From contig DBOA01000035.1 in NCBI GenBank assembly GCA_002299195.1, positions 25,972-33,883 on the forward strand: a stretch of DNA of 7,912 bases, written 5' to 3'. Each line of letters begins with the position of its first letter. Within the stretch, counting starts at the first letter, position 1. The stretch comes from Sphingomonadales bacterium UBA658. GTDB taxonomy: Bacteria; Pseudomonadota; Alphaproteobacteria; Sphingomonadales; Sphingomonadaceae. Shown piece by piece: positions 1 to 6,983 of the stretch. The position numbers were made by a program, and so were the translations under genes. A model generated the notes under the pieces. It was not told where the DNA came from, searched no databases, and worked only from the letters and a program-made list of their open reading frames with translations.

Positions 1-1265
1 TCGGTCCGGCTGATGTCCAGCGCAAGTTGCGACCGGAACGGCACGTGATCTACGCCGTCCACACCCAGCACCCAATCGGTATGTGCGCGATATAGCTCGC
101 TGTCGGGGTTGACCATTTCGGGTTCAAACCAAAGTCCGAATTCCATGCCCAACGCCGTCACATGATCAACCAAGGGCTTTAGGCCGTCGGGGTACACATC
201 GGCGGACACAGTCCAATCGCCAAGCCCGGCGCGGTCATGCCGCCTGCCGCCGAACCAGCCATCATCCAGAACAAAGCGTTCAACGCCAATGTCCGCGGCG
301 CGCGTGGCCAGTTCTTTCAGCTTTGCGACATCATGGTCGAAATACACCGCTTCCCACGTATTATAATGCACCGGCCGCGGCTTGGCGCGCATCGTTGGCC
401 GCAGCAGTTTTGTTCGAACATGTTCATGGAATTTGCGGCTAAGCGCGCTGAAACCATCGGCACTATATGCAGCAACTATCTCGGGGCTGGCGAATGTTTC
501 ACCCGGTTCCAGCCGAACCTCGCCGGGCAACAGCAGCGCACCAAGGCTGGTCAACACGCGTCCATCGGTCAGCGTATCCACGCGCAAGCGATGGTTCCCG
601 CTCCATGCCAAATGAAAACCATACGCCTCGCCCGCAGTTTCGTTCGTGCCGGGCGTCGCCAATAGCATGGCGGGGTAACTGAAATGCGAGGTGCGGCCGC
701 TGCGGTTTTCCCGCAAATATGTTCCCGCGCTGCGCGTCACCCGATCTTGCGTAAATTCCTGAGTCCAGCGGCCGGTAAATCCGATAATCTCGGTCATGTG
801 CTCGGGCACAGGCAGGCAGGCCGTTATCACGTCAGTGACATCAAGCGCCGCCGCGCCATAATTGGTCAAATCCGTGCGGATACGCAGAACGCCGGTGGCA
901 GGATCAAAATCAATGTCATATTCGAGCCCGAGCCGCGTGCGTTCATCACGGCATATGATTGTCGCGCCATGCGGCCGGCTTTCGACTTTGCTAACTTCGA
1001 AAAGGCTGCACCAATCCTTGCCCTCCCGATGCGCAGCAAAGCCTTGCATCATGGGGTGGCCTAGACCGGGTTCCATTGCCAAGGAGAGCGGCAGCGCAAC
1101 ATCTGCGACGCCGTGCATAGCCTGCCGAAAAAACAGGCTTTCCATCTGCGACGCATCGACATTTTCGGGCAATGCTGCGCCCCAATAGATCACCGACGGC
1201 GGCGCGCCCTTGGCACAGGCCAATATCAATGTCGCGTCCGGAGCATCAAATCGCAAATGGTCCAA
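1..1265 (-). CDS. Alpha-galactosidase, glycoside hydrolase family 36 (C-terminal part beyond left edge)
   Basis: Hydrolyses terminal alpha-linked galactose from small galactosides. About 421 codons are present, open without a stop. Visible family marks are an N-terminal YWGA-type motif near residues 31-34 in a beta-rich domain; HYNTWEAVYFD near 301-311, opening the catalytic barrel; LDDGWFGGRR near 332-341 followed by GLGDW; and FGLWFEPEMVNPDSELY near 376-392, then QLALDIS. The usual nucleophile and acid/base motifs would lie just beyond the edge and cannot be checked. No signal peptide is seen, so a cytoplasmic enzyme is inferred. The first in-frame ATG (1145) would remove the YWGA region, so I chose TTG at 1265, preceded at six bases by GGGGAG (minus strand, 1277-1272); the next in-frame stop upstream is at 1335-1337. 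It diverges from the transporter and glycerol kinase genes, which suggests a shared substrate. The family call is very secure; the start is less so. Confidence 0.93.
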   Translation of the reverse strand, partial: MDHLRFDAPDATLILACAKGAPPSVIYWGAALPENVDASQMESLFFRQAMHGVADVALPLSLAMEPGLGHPMMQGFAAHREGKDWCSLFEVSKVESRPHGATIICRDERTRLGLEYDIDFDPATGVLRIRTDLTNYGAAALDVTDVITACLPVPEHMTEIIGFTGRWTQEFTQDRVTRSAGTYLRENRSGRTSHFSYPAMLLATPGTNETAGEAYGFHLAWSGNHRLRVDTLTDGRVLTSLGALLLPGEVRLEPGETFASPEIVAAYSADGFSALSRKFHEHVRTKLLRPTMRAKPRPVHYNTWEAVYFDHDVAKLKELATRAADIGVERFVLDDGWFGGRRHDRAGLGDWTVSADVYPDGLKPLVDHVTALGMEFGLWFEPEMVNPDSELYRAHTDWVLGVDGVDHVPFRSQLALDISRT

Positions 1266-1320
1266 CTCATGCTCCCCAGAAATTCCGTTGGCCGTCGCGA
1301 CCCATTTGTTACTTTGTGTT

Positions 1321-1350
1321 TTGTATATAGCAGTTTAACCGGCATATTAT
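1321..1350 (+). promoter_or_regulatory. Possible promoter for the transporter-glpK pair
   Basis: A TATTAT hexamer at 1345-1350 is five of six to the -10 consensus and sits 47 bases before the transporter ATG. The -35 partner is poor (TTGTAT at 1321-1326, spacing 18). It overlaps the opposing candidate promoter, so the two transcription units would compete for the same DNA. Three TTTGT repeats (1305-1309, 1313-1317, 1320-1324) lie beside it and could be part of an operator, but no convincing inverted repeat was found. Confidence 0.3.
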
Positions 1351-1353
1351 CAA
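1324..1353 (-). promoter_or_regulatory. Possible promoter for the alpha-galactosidase gene
   Basis: On the minus strand a TTGATA (-35 like, plus coordinates 1348-1353) is followed after 18 bases by TATATA (-10 like, 1324-1329). It lies about 60 bases upstream of the proposed TTG start in an AT-rich stretch that contrasts with the surrounding GC-rich coding sequence. This is consensus matching by eye; sphingomonad promoters often deviate from the enteric consensus, so confidence is low. Confidence 0.35.
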
Positions 1354-1397
1354 AAAAGCAAAAGCACAGCTTTGCAACGAAAATCATCGGGGGGCGG

Positions 1398-2924
1398 ATG
1401 TTCGAGACAACCAACAGCGCGGCGCAAATCGGCATATTTGTCTCGCTCACCATGCTCATCGCCATCCTTACTTACTGGAAAGTGCTCGGCAAAGGTGCCC
1501 AGCGCGCGCAGGACGCAGGTTCCACCAAAGAGGTGTTCCTTGCAGGTGGCGGGCTCACATGGCTGTTTGTCGCAGGGTCGATTACGCTGACCAACCTGTC
1601 GACCGAACAACTGGTCGGTATGAACGGCAACCAGATGCTGCTGCTGGCGTGGTGGGAGATTTCGGGTTTCGTTGGCCTGTTGATTTTGGCCTATGTTTTT
1701 GTGCCGATTTATTACCGCAACAATTGCACCACGGTGACAGAATTGCTGGAACGCCGGTACAAGGGCGGCAGCATACGCACGGTGATTTCGGCGCTGTTTC
1801 TGCTGGGCAATATACTGATCTACCTTCCCGCCGCGCTCTATTCGGGCAGTCTGTTCTTGAAATCGATGTTCGGCGTCGATTGGTCGCTGATCTGGTTTGC
1901 CGCACCGATGGCAATTATCGCGGCCATCTACACCATCACCGGCGGCTTACGTGCAGTCGCGGTTATGGACACTTATTCGGGCATCGGCGTGCTGGCGATT
2001 GCGTTTTTGGTGGTCATATTGGCGCTCGCTGCGGTCGGGTTTGACCTGTCCACTGTGCCGGCCGAACGCACATCGATGATTGGCAGCATCGATTCCCCCA
2101 TCCCGTTCCACACATTGTTCACGGGCATGATTTTCATCCAGATATTCTATTGGTCGACCAATCAGAATATCACCCAAAAGGCGATGACCGCACCGACCGT
2201 CAAAGAAGCGCAAAAGGGCGTGCTTGCCGCGGCCGCCGTCCGTATCCTCATCATCCCCGCCATCGTCGTCATTCCGGGCGTCGTCGCCTATAAGCTGTTT
2301 GGCAGCTTGGGCGATGCGGCATATGGAAAACTTGTGGCGCATGTATTGCCCGGTTGGATGTCCGGCGCATTTGCCGCCATGATGATGGCCGCAGTGATCG
2401 CGCACACCAGCGCCATATTGAACAGTTCGGTGGCGTTATACGCGGTCGATTTTCATGACAAATTCATCCGCCCGGTTGCCAACCACTGGCGGCTTGCGGC
2501 GATTGTGTCGATCATCCTGACGTTCACGTCAATTTTGCTCGTTCCGGTCTATGAAAACGCAAAAAGCATCATCAACCTTTTGCAGCAGCTCAACGGCCTA
2601 TCCTCAATGCCAATCCTGTCGGCTTTCATTACAGGGCTGCTGTTCCGGAATATGGATGCGCGGGCGGCGATTGCCGGACTGGTTTGGGGCGTTGCGCTTT
2701 ATGCGTTCCACAATTTCATTTTGTACGTGCCCGACACGCTTTATGTGGGCGAAACATTTTACCAGCATATGGGAATCGGCTGGCTGCATTATATCGACGT
2801 CATGGCGATTGTCCTTGTCACCTGTGTGTTGACCGCCTTGACGGTGAACCGCATCATCTTTGGCAATCGAGCCGTGTTTATCTGGAGCAAGGAAGGACGC
2901 CGGCTTTCGGCGATTGAGGCATGA
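1398..2924 (+). CDS. SSS-family sugar symporter (SLC5/vSGLT-like)
   Basis: A 508-residue inner-membrane transporter with about 13 hydrophobic segments (roughly 11-30, 52-68, 80-105, 127-153, 160-182, 192-214, 238-252, 275-298, 318-348, 366-384, 391-416, 421-443, 464-488). Compared from memory with the Vibrio galactose transporter vSGLT, several blocks align: NLSTEQLVGMNG (66-77), the E of WWEISG (87), FYWSTNQ (250-256) followed by EAQKG (270-274), and ILNSSVALYAVDF (340-352). Galactose-contact equivalents N66, Q71, E87, Y251 and Q396 are kept, while N260 and K294 of vSGLT correspond to Q248 and R282. The Na2-site serine pair appears as A335-H336. ATG 1398 was chosen because the frame upstream overlaps the divergent gene's start region and lacks membrane-protein character, and a G-rich stretch (1389-1394) precedes it. 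The stop overlaps the glpK start (ATGA). Substrate is inferred from neighbours: an alpha-galactoside, perhaps galactosyl-glycerol. Confidence 0.9.
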   Translation: MFETTNSAAQIGIFVSLTMLIAILTYWKVLGKGAQRAQDAGSTKEVFLAGGGLTWLFVAGSITLTNLSTEQLVGMNGNQMLLLAWWEISGFVGLLILAYVFVPIYYRNNCTTVTELLERRYKGGSIRTVISALFLLGNILIYLPAALYSGSLFLKSMFGVDWSLIWFAAPMAIIAAIYTITGGLRAVAVMDTYSGIGVLAIAFLVVILALAAVGFDLSTVPAERTSMIGSIDSPIPFHTLFTGMIFIQIFYWSTNQNITQKAMTAPTVKEAQKGVLAAAAVRILIIPAIVVIPGVVAYKLFGSLGDAAYGKLVAHVLPGWMSGAFAAMMMAAVIAHTSAILNSSVALYAVDFHDKFIRPVANHWRLAAIVSIILTFTSILLVPVYENAKSIINLLQQLNGLSSMPILSAFITGLLFRNMDARAAIAGLVWGVALYAFHNFILYVPDTLYVGETFYQHMGIGWLHYIDVMAIVLVTCVLTALTVNRIIFGNRAVFIWSKEGRRLSAIEA

Positions 2925-4387
2925 GCGAATATATCATTGTTATCGACGAAGGCACGACATCGACCCGCGCCGTTCTGTTTGCCGCCGACGGCACTGCCGT
3001 GGATAGCTGCCAACGCCCGCTGACCCAGCATTATCCGGCGCCTGGCCTTGTGGAGCATGATGCCGAGGAAATCTGGAAACTGACGCTGGAATGCGCGCAG
3101 ACCATCATTGCCAAAGCAGGTGGTGCGGACCGCATTGCGAGCATTGGCATCACCAACCAGCGCGAGACCATTGTGTTCTGGGACAAGCGCACGGGCAAGC
3201 CGCTTGCCCCTGCGATTGTATGGCAGGACCGCCGCACCGCAGACATATGCGCGGCACTGAAGGAACAGGGCGAAGAACCCGTTGTTCAGGCCAAAACCGG
3301 CCTGTTGCTCGATCCCTATTTCTCTGGCTCCAAAATCGGCTGGGCCTTGGAAAACTGGCCGCAGCTAAAGGATGCCGGCGCGCATCTCGCGGTTGGTACG
3401 GTCGAAAGCTATCTTGTATTTCGCCTGACGGGCGGCGGCCATATCACCGATGCAACCAACGCATCACGCACAGCGTTGATGGCGATTGGCAGCGGCGGAT
3501 GGGACGACGGACTTACCGATCTGTTCGGTGTACCGCGCGACATATTGCCCGAAATAACCGACTGTGCAGGCGATCTTGGCACGACTTTGCCGGAACATTT
3601 TGGCGGACCAATCCGCATTGCGGGTATGGCGGGGGACCAGCAAGCGGCCACCATCGGCCAAGGCTGCTTTGCCGTTGGCCAGACCAAGGCAACATTTGGC
3701 ACGGGCGCATTTGTGCTGACGCAAACGGGCACAACATTGCGCCAGTCGCGCAACCGTCTGCTGTCGACGATCTTATATCAATTGGGTGGTGAGCGGCATT
3801 ACGCACTGGAAGGATCGGTGTTTGTCGCAGGCAGCCTCGTCCAGTGGCTGCGCGATGATCTGGGGCTCATTGCGCATGCTGCGGACACCGAAGCACTGGC
3901 GCGCAGCGTTCCCGACAATGGCGGCGTATATCTTGTACCCGCATTGTCCGGCCTTGGCGCGCCGCATTGGCGCCCCGATGCGCGGGCCAGCATCAGCGGT
4001 CTCAGTTTCTCGGCGACCAAGGCGCATGTCGCCCGCGCTGCGCTGGAGGCAATGGCCCACCAGACCCATGACCTGAAAACTGCATTTGCTGCGGACGGTG
4101 CCGATTGGGCGGAATTGCGCATCGACGGTGGCATGGTTGCCAATGACTGGATGGCACAAGACCTCGCCGACATGCTCGCCATAGCTGTCGAACGTCCGGC
4201 CTTTGTCGAAACGACGGCACTTGGCGCCGCAATGCTCGCCGCCGTTGGATGCGGAATTTATAAGTCGCTTGAGGATGCCGCTGTCATGCGCGGCGGCGTG
4301 CAGCGCTTTATACCCAATATGGAAAAGCATGCACGCGACGCGCGGCTGGCCGGTTGGTCAAACGCCCTTGCGCGTGTCCTTCAATAG
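2921..4387 (+). CDS. glpK: Glycerol kinase
   Basis: ATP-dependent phosphorylation of glycerol to sn-glycerol 3-phosphate in the cytoplasm; FGGY kinase family. The 488 residues span the full family length (E. coli GlpK has about 502). Visible marks are the phosphate loop DEGTTSTRA (9-17), glycerol contacts R81-E82 in TNQRET and Y133 in DPYFSG, catalytic base D239 with Q240 in AGDQQA, the GTGAF segment (260-264), ALEGSVF (295-301), LSGLGAPHW (342-350), DGGMVAN (402-408) and TALGAA (432-437). The loop aligned with the E. coli fructose-1,6-bisphosphate site reads FGGPIR, so the arginine equivalent (R236) is not in place, and the C-terminal enzyme IIA-glucose contact segment does not match. Its ATG overlaps the transporter TGA, implying translational coupling. 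No glpF or glpD is nearby, so its glycerol may come from the alpha-galactosidase. The glycerol assignment is strong because the substrate residues match. Confidence 0.96.
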   Translation: MSEYIIVIDEGTTSTRAVLFAADGTAVDSCQRPLTQHYPAPGLVEHDAEEIWKLTLECAQTIIAKAGGADRIASIGITNQRETIVFWDKRTGKPLAPAIVWQDRRTADICAALKEQGEEPVVQAKTGLLLDPYFSGSKIGWALENWPQLKDAGAHLAVGTVESYLVFRLTGGGHITDATNASRTALMAIGSGGWDDGLTDLFGVPRDILPEITDCAGDLGTTLPEHFGGPIRIAGMAGDQQAATIGQGCFAVGQTKATFGTGAFVLTQTGTTLRQSRNRLLSTILYQLGGERHYALEGSVFVAGSLVQWLRDDLGLIAHAADTEALARSVPDNGGVYLVPALSGLGAPHWRPDARASISGLSFSATKAHVARAALEAMAHQTHDLKTAFAADGADWAELRIDGGMVANDWMAQDLADMLAIAVERPAFVETTALGAAMLAAVGCGIYKSLEDAAVMRGGVQRFIPNMEKHARDARLAGWSNALARVLQ

Positions 4388-4410
4388 CCCAAGTCCCGGT
4401 TCACAACATC

Positions 4411-4418
4411 TTAACCAT
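4411..4418 (+). promoter_or_regulatory. TTAACCAT element upstream of the PAS gene (possible CtrA-type site)
   Basis: TTAACCAT is the half-site recognised by the cell-cycle regulator CtrA in Caulobacter. Here it lies 55 bases before the PAS gene start in an 85-base gap. No full TTAA-N7-TTAA site is present, so this could be chance. Confidence 0.15.
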
Positions 4419-4472
4419 CTGACTGCAATGTAGAGCCGCCCATGTGGCGGACGACATCGACAGGACCAAGAG

Positions 4473-5246
4473 ATGGATAATTTGCGCGGATTTGAACCGT
4501 TTGGATCAGACCTTGATGCTGATTTACCCGCTTATACCCTCTTTGAGGACGAAGACGCAGCAATAGAACCGCCACCATTCATATCTCGCGACGAACGCCG
4601 GATGCAGGTCCGCGCGTTAAATTTTTGGACGTCGCAGCTCCACGACAGAAATTTCCCAAGCATCGAAGAACTCGATCCATCGGCCGTCGCGGATTTCCGA
4701 GACTACAGCGTTCTTCTCGATTTTACTTCGGGCATCGAAAATCCGTCCATTGACTATCTTGGCGATAAATTGCGCGCCGAATGCGGCTTAAGCGCGGACA
4801 TCACGTATCTGGATGAAGTTCCCCGAAACTCTCTGCTGTCGCGCATTACCGACCATTATCTTCAAATCATTGCCAACCATGCGCCCATCGGCTTCGAAGC
4901 CGAGTTTGTGAACGATCGCGGTAATGTCCTCATGTACCGCGGCATTTTGCTGCCCTATTCGACAGACGATGATACGATCGATTTCATTTACGGCGTCATC
5001 AACTGGAAAGAAACCGCGCCTGCAGACATTAGCGGGCCGTTGCAGATTGAAGTTGAACACGCGCGCGCAGCGTTGCCGCCGCGACAGGAACATGTCCCTC
5101 TATGGGCAGACGGCCCGACGGCGGGGCAGCCTGACGACGCAGCGCCGGGTGATGACGTACAAAGCGATGAACCCTATCCGCTGCAGACGATAGCAGCCGA
5201 TGAAAATGCAAGCCTTGCCGACTGGTTGGATACCGCACAACAATGA
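4473..5246 (+). CDS. PAS-domain protein (PAS_5-like), probably C-terminally truncated by nonsense codon
   Basis: A 257-residue soluble protein with no signal peptide or membrane segment. Residues about 45-180 match the alphaproteobacterial PAS_5 pattern: ALNFWTSQLHDRNFPS (48-63), LDPSAV, the buried strand VLLDF (80-84), DYLGDKL (94-100), then FEAEF (141-145), YRGILLPYS (155-163) and IDFIYGVINWKE (169-180). The N-terminal 40 residues and residues 181-245 are acidic or low in complexity, probably linkers. No kinase, cyclase or DNA-binding domain is visible, so its sensed signal and output are unknown. ATG 4473 has AGGA at 4462-4465, seven bases away. After the TGA at 5244 the same frame continues as protein-like sequence, suggesting this is the surviving N-terminal half of a longer protein. 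A 5-bp hairpin at 4436-4450 precedes it but lacks a U-tract. Confidence 0.82.
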   Translation: MDNLRGFEPFGSDLDADLPAYTLFEDEDAAIEPPPFISRDERRMQVRALNFWTSQLHDRNFPSIEELDPSAVADFRDYSVLLDFTSGIENPSIDYLGDKLRAECGLSADITYLDEVPRNSLLSRITDHYLQIIANHAPIGFEAEFVNDRGNVLMYRGILLPYSTDDDTIDFIYGVINWKETAPADISGPLQIEVEHARAALPPRQEHVPLWADGPTAGQPDDAAPGDDVQSDEPYPLQTIAADENASLADWLDTAQQ

Positions 5247-5804
5247 GCAGAACAGGCGCGCGATGGCGATCTTCGGACGCGCGATTCCTTGTATCAGGCG
5301 ATTGGACGCGCGTACGACTTTGCCTTGATTGCCGCCAATCACCCTGCCGATTATGCAGAACTGCTTCATGATGCAGGCCTGAAAACACAGTAACGCGCGC
5401 CATTTACGCCAATCGTTAAGCTTGTTTTTGGTGCAGGCTATAACAAGACCCGCTTAACCGAATTTACCGCAGCGCTTCAATTTGCGCAGCGCAATGCCGT
5501 TCCGATGGGAACGTTCGCCACTATTCTTGCTGGCTTTGACGGCGGCTTGAAAGCCATTGTCGCCGCCGAACGTCGCGCCAAGAAAATCGCGGCAGGCGTG
5601 CAACCAGCCACCGCGGCAACCGGCGACCCACGTGCGCGTTTGCGATCTGCGCGCAAGCGTGACCTCAGCGAATTTGCAGGCTCAGGCGACGAATTTGTTC
5701 TGCTCGTTGCCCGCCGCGATGCCGATGGCAGCGTTGCGATTGTCGGCTCGGTTCAAGGCGATGCCACCTTCACCTAAAAGGCATTGCGCAAAGCCGACGT
5801 CTGA
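5247..5804 (+). pseudogene. Decayed C-terminal half of the PAS protein, broken by three in-frame stops
   Basis: The frame is the same as that of the PAS gene. After TGA 5244-5246 come 48 codons of ordinary alpha-helical composition (including SLYQAIGRAYDFALIAAN and DYAELLHDAGLK), then TAA 5391-5393, then 127 codons (including PIVKLVFGAGYNKTRLTEF, AALQFAQR, GGLKAIVAAERR and EFVLLVARRDADG), then TAA 5775-5777, eight codons reading KALRKADV, and a final TGA 5802-5804. There is no frameshift in 560 bases, and codon usage looks like that of the neighbours. If the three internal stops were sense codons the whole product would be 443 residues. From memory, sphingomonads carry a similar conserved protein of unknown function, and the helix before the first stop (SLADWLDTAQQ) appears to belong to this same domain. 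An alternative is a separate small gene beginning at ATG 5505 (90 residues), but no ribosome site precedes it. Confidence 0.68.
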
Positions 5805-5843
5805 CTTGTTTCGAAGGGCATTAATGCTTAACGCGTTGGTCAG

Positions 5844-6983
5844 ATGACTGACGCCCTTGCCCTTGATTATGCCCAACGCCTCATATCCTGCGAGAGCGTT
5901 ACGCCAGCGCAGGGCGCCGTATTTGATGCGCTGGAGGACATGCTGAAGCCGTTGGGCTTTCGCGTTGACCGTTTTGTATCGGGCAGTGGCGATGACAATC
6001 CAGCGCATGGTGCGCCTGTCGAAAATCTGTTTGCCATTCGTGAATCCGGTGGGCGTCACTTCGCCTTTGCCGGGCATCTTGATGTCGTACCGCCGGGCGC
6101 TGGGTGGGCAAGCGACCCTTTCGTTCCGCAGATAAAGGGCGACTTGCTTCACGGTCGCGGCGCAGTGGATATGAAGGGCAGCATCGCCGCATTCGTCGCA
6201 GCCTTGCACGAGATACCGGCTGACGCAGGGACAATCAGCCTGATCATTACGGGTGATGAAGAAGGGCCAGCGATTTACGGCACCCGCGCTTTAATCGATC
6301 ATATGCACGCGCTTGGCACGATCCCTGATGCCTGCCTTGTCGGCGAACCCACCAGCGTGAACCGCCTTGGCGACATGATGAAAATCGGACGCCGTGGTTC
6401 GGTTAACATGTGGATCTCGGTTGCAGGAACGCAGGGCCATGTCGCCTATCCACATTTGGCCGATAACCCCATCCCCAAGCTCGTGGCGATATTGTCCGAG
6501 ATCGAAGCGATTACGCTGGATGCGGGCACCGACTGGTTTCAGCCAAGCAATATTGAGGTCACGGACCTGGCTGTCGGCAATAAAGCGACCAACGTCATTC
6601 CGGCAATGGCAGAAGCCAGATTGTCGATCCGGTTCAACGACCTGCAAAGCGGCGAGGCGCTCGTGGCGCGGATGCGAGAGCTTGTCGAAAAGGGCGGCGG
6701 CAAGCTGACCGCCATGATTTCGGGCGAAGCGTTCCTGACCCCGCCGGGCGAACTGTCGGCGGCCATTTCTGAGGCTGTTGAGGGCGTTATGGGTATAAAG
6801 CCCGAACCATCGACCACCGGCGGAACTTCGGATGCGCGGTTCCTGACGAAAATCTGTCCAGTCGTTGAATTCGGGCTGTGCAACGCAACAATGCATAAGT
6901 TGGACGAGGCAGTGGCCATTGCGGACCTCACCGCGCTCACGGAAATCTACCGGCGCGTCGCGATCCGGATACTTGGCAGCTAG
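5844..6983 (+). CDS. dapE: Succinyl-diaminopimelate desuccinylase
   Basis: Removes succinate from N-succinyl-L,L-diaminopimelate in the succinylase branch of lysine and peptidoglycan-precursor synthesis; a cytoplasmic di-zinc M20 metallopeptidase-fold homodimer. The 379 residues are the usual length. Zinc and catalytic residues are in place: H78 and D80 in AGHLDVVPPG, bridging D109 in GRGAVDMKG, general base E139 and ligand E140 in TGDEEG, E168 in GEPTS, and the last histidine H351 in MHKLDE. The dimer-domain histidine H199 (TQGHVAYPH) and the TGGTSDARF motif (325-333) are also present. ATG 5844 gives the expected N-terminus (YAQRLISCESVTP), although no strong ribosome site precedes it. It starts 39 bases after the last stop of the decayed gene, so its promoter probably lies within that remnant. 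It ends tail to tail with the smr gene. Confidence 0.96.
   Translation: MTDALALDYAQRLISCESVTPAQGAVFDALEDMLKPLGFRVDRFVSGSGDDNPAHGAPVENLFAIRESGGRHFAFAGHLDVVPPGAGWASDPFVPQIKGDLLHGRGAVDMKGSIAAFVAALHEIPADAGTISLIITGDEEGPAIYGTRALIDHMHALGTIPDACLVGEPTSVNRLGDMMKIGRRGSVNMWISVAGTQGHVAYPHLADNPIPKLVAILSEIEAITLDAGTDWFQPSNIEVTDLAVGNKATNVIPAMAEARLSIRFNDLQSGEALVARMRELVEKGGGKLTAMISGEAFLTPPGELSAAISEAVEGVMGIKPEPSTTGGTSDARFLTKICPVVEFGLCNATMHKLDEAVAIADLTALTEIYRRVAIRILGS

Noticed and set aside
237..1188. Several plus-strand open frames of 70-140 codons
   Set aside because: They are antisense to the clearly recognisable alpha-galactosidase and have low-complexity, Arg/Ala-rich translations without domains.
1113..1397. 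Possible 95-residue N-terminal extension of the transporter
   Set aside because: It overlaps the 5' part of the divergent alpha-galactosidase, lacks transporter-like sequence, and the family N-terminus starts naturally at 1398.
3773..4330. 185-codon minus-strand open frame
   Set aside because: It lies wholly antisense within glpK and has no recognisable motifs; this is typical shadow coding in GC-rich DNA.
4436..4450. Hairpin CCGCC-catgt-GGCGG after glpK as a terminator
   Set aside because: The stem is only five base pairs with no following T-run, so it does not support a Rho-independent terminator.
5243..5371. New gene starting at the ATGA overlapping the PAS stop
   Set aside because: That frame gives only about 42 residues of Arg/Cys-rich sequence; the protein-like sequence is in the PAS frame instead.
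5682..6209. 175-codon minus-strand open frame
   Set aside because: It spans the antisense of dapE and the decayed gene, with no domain features.
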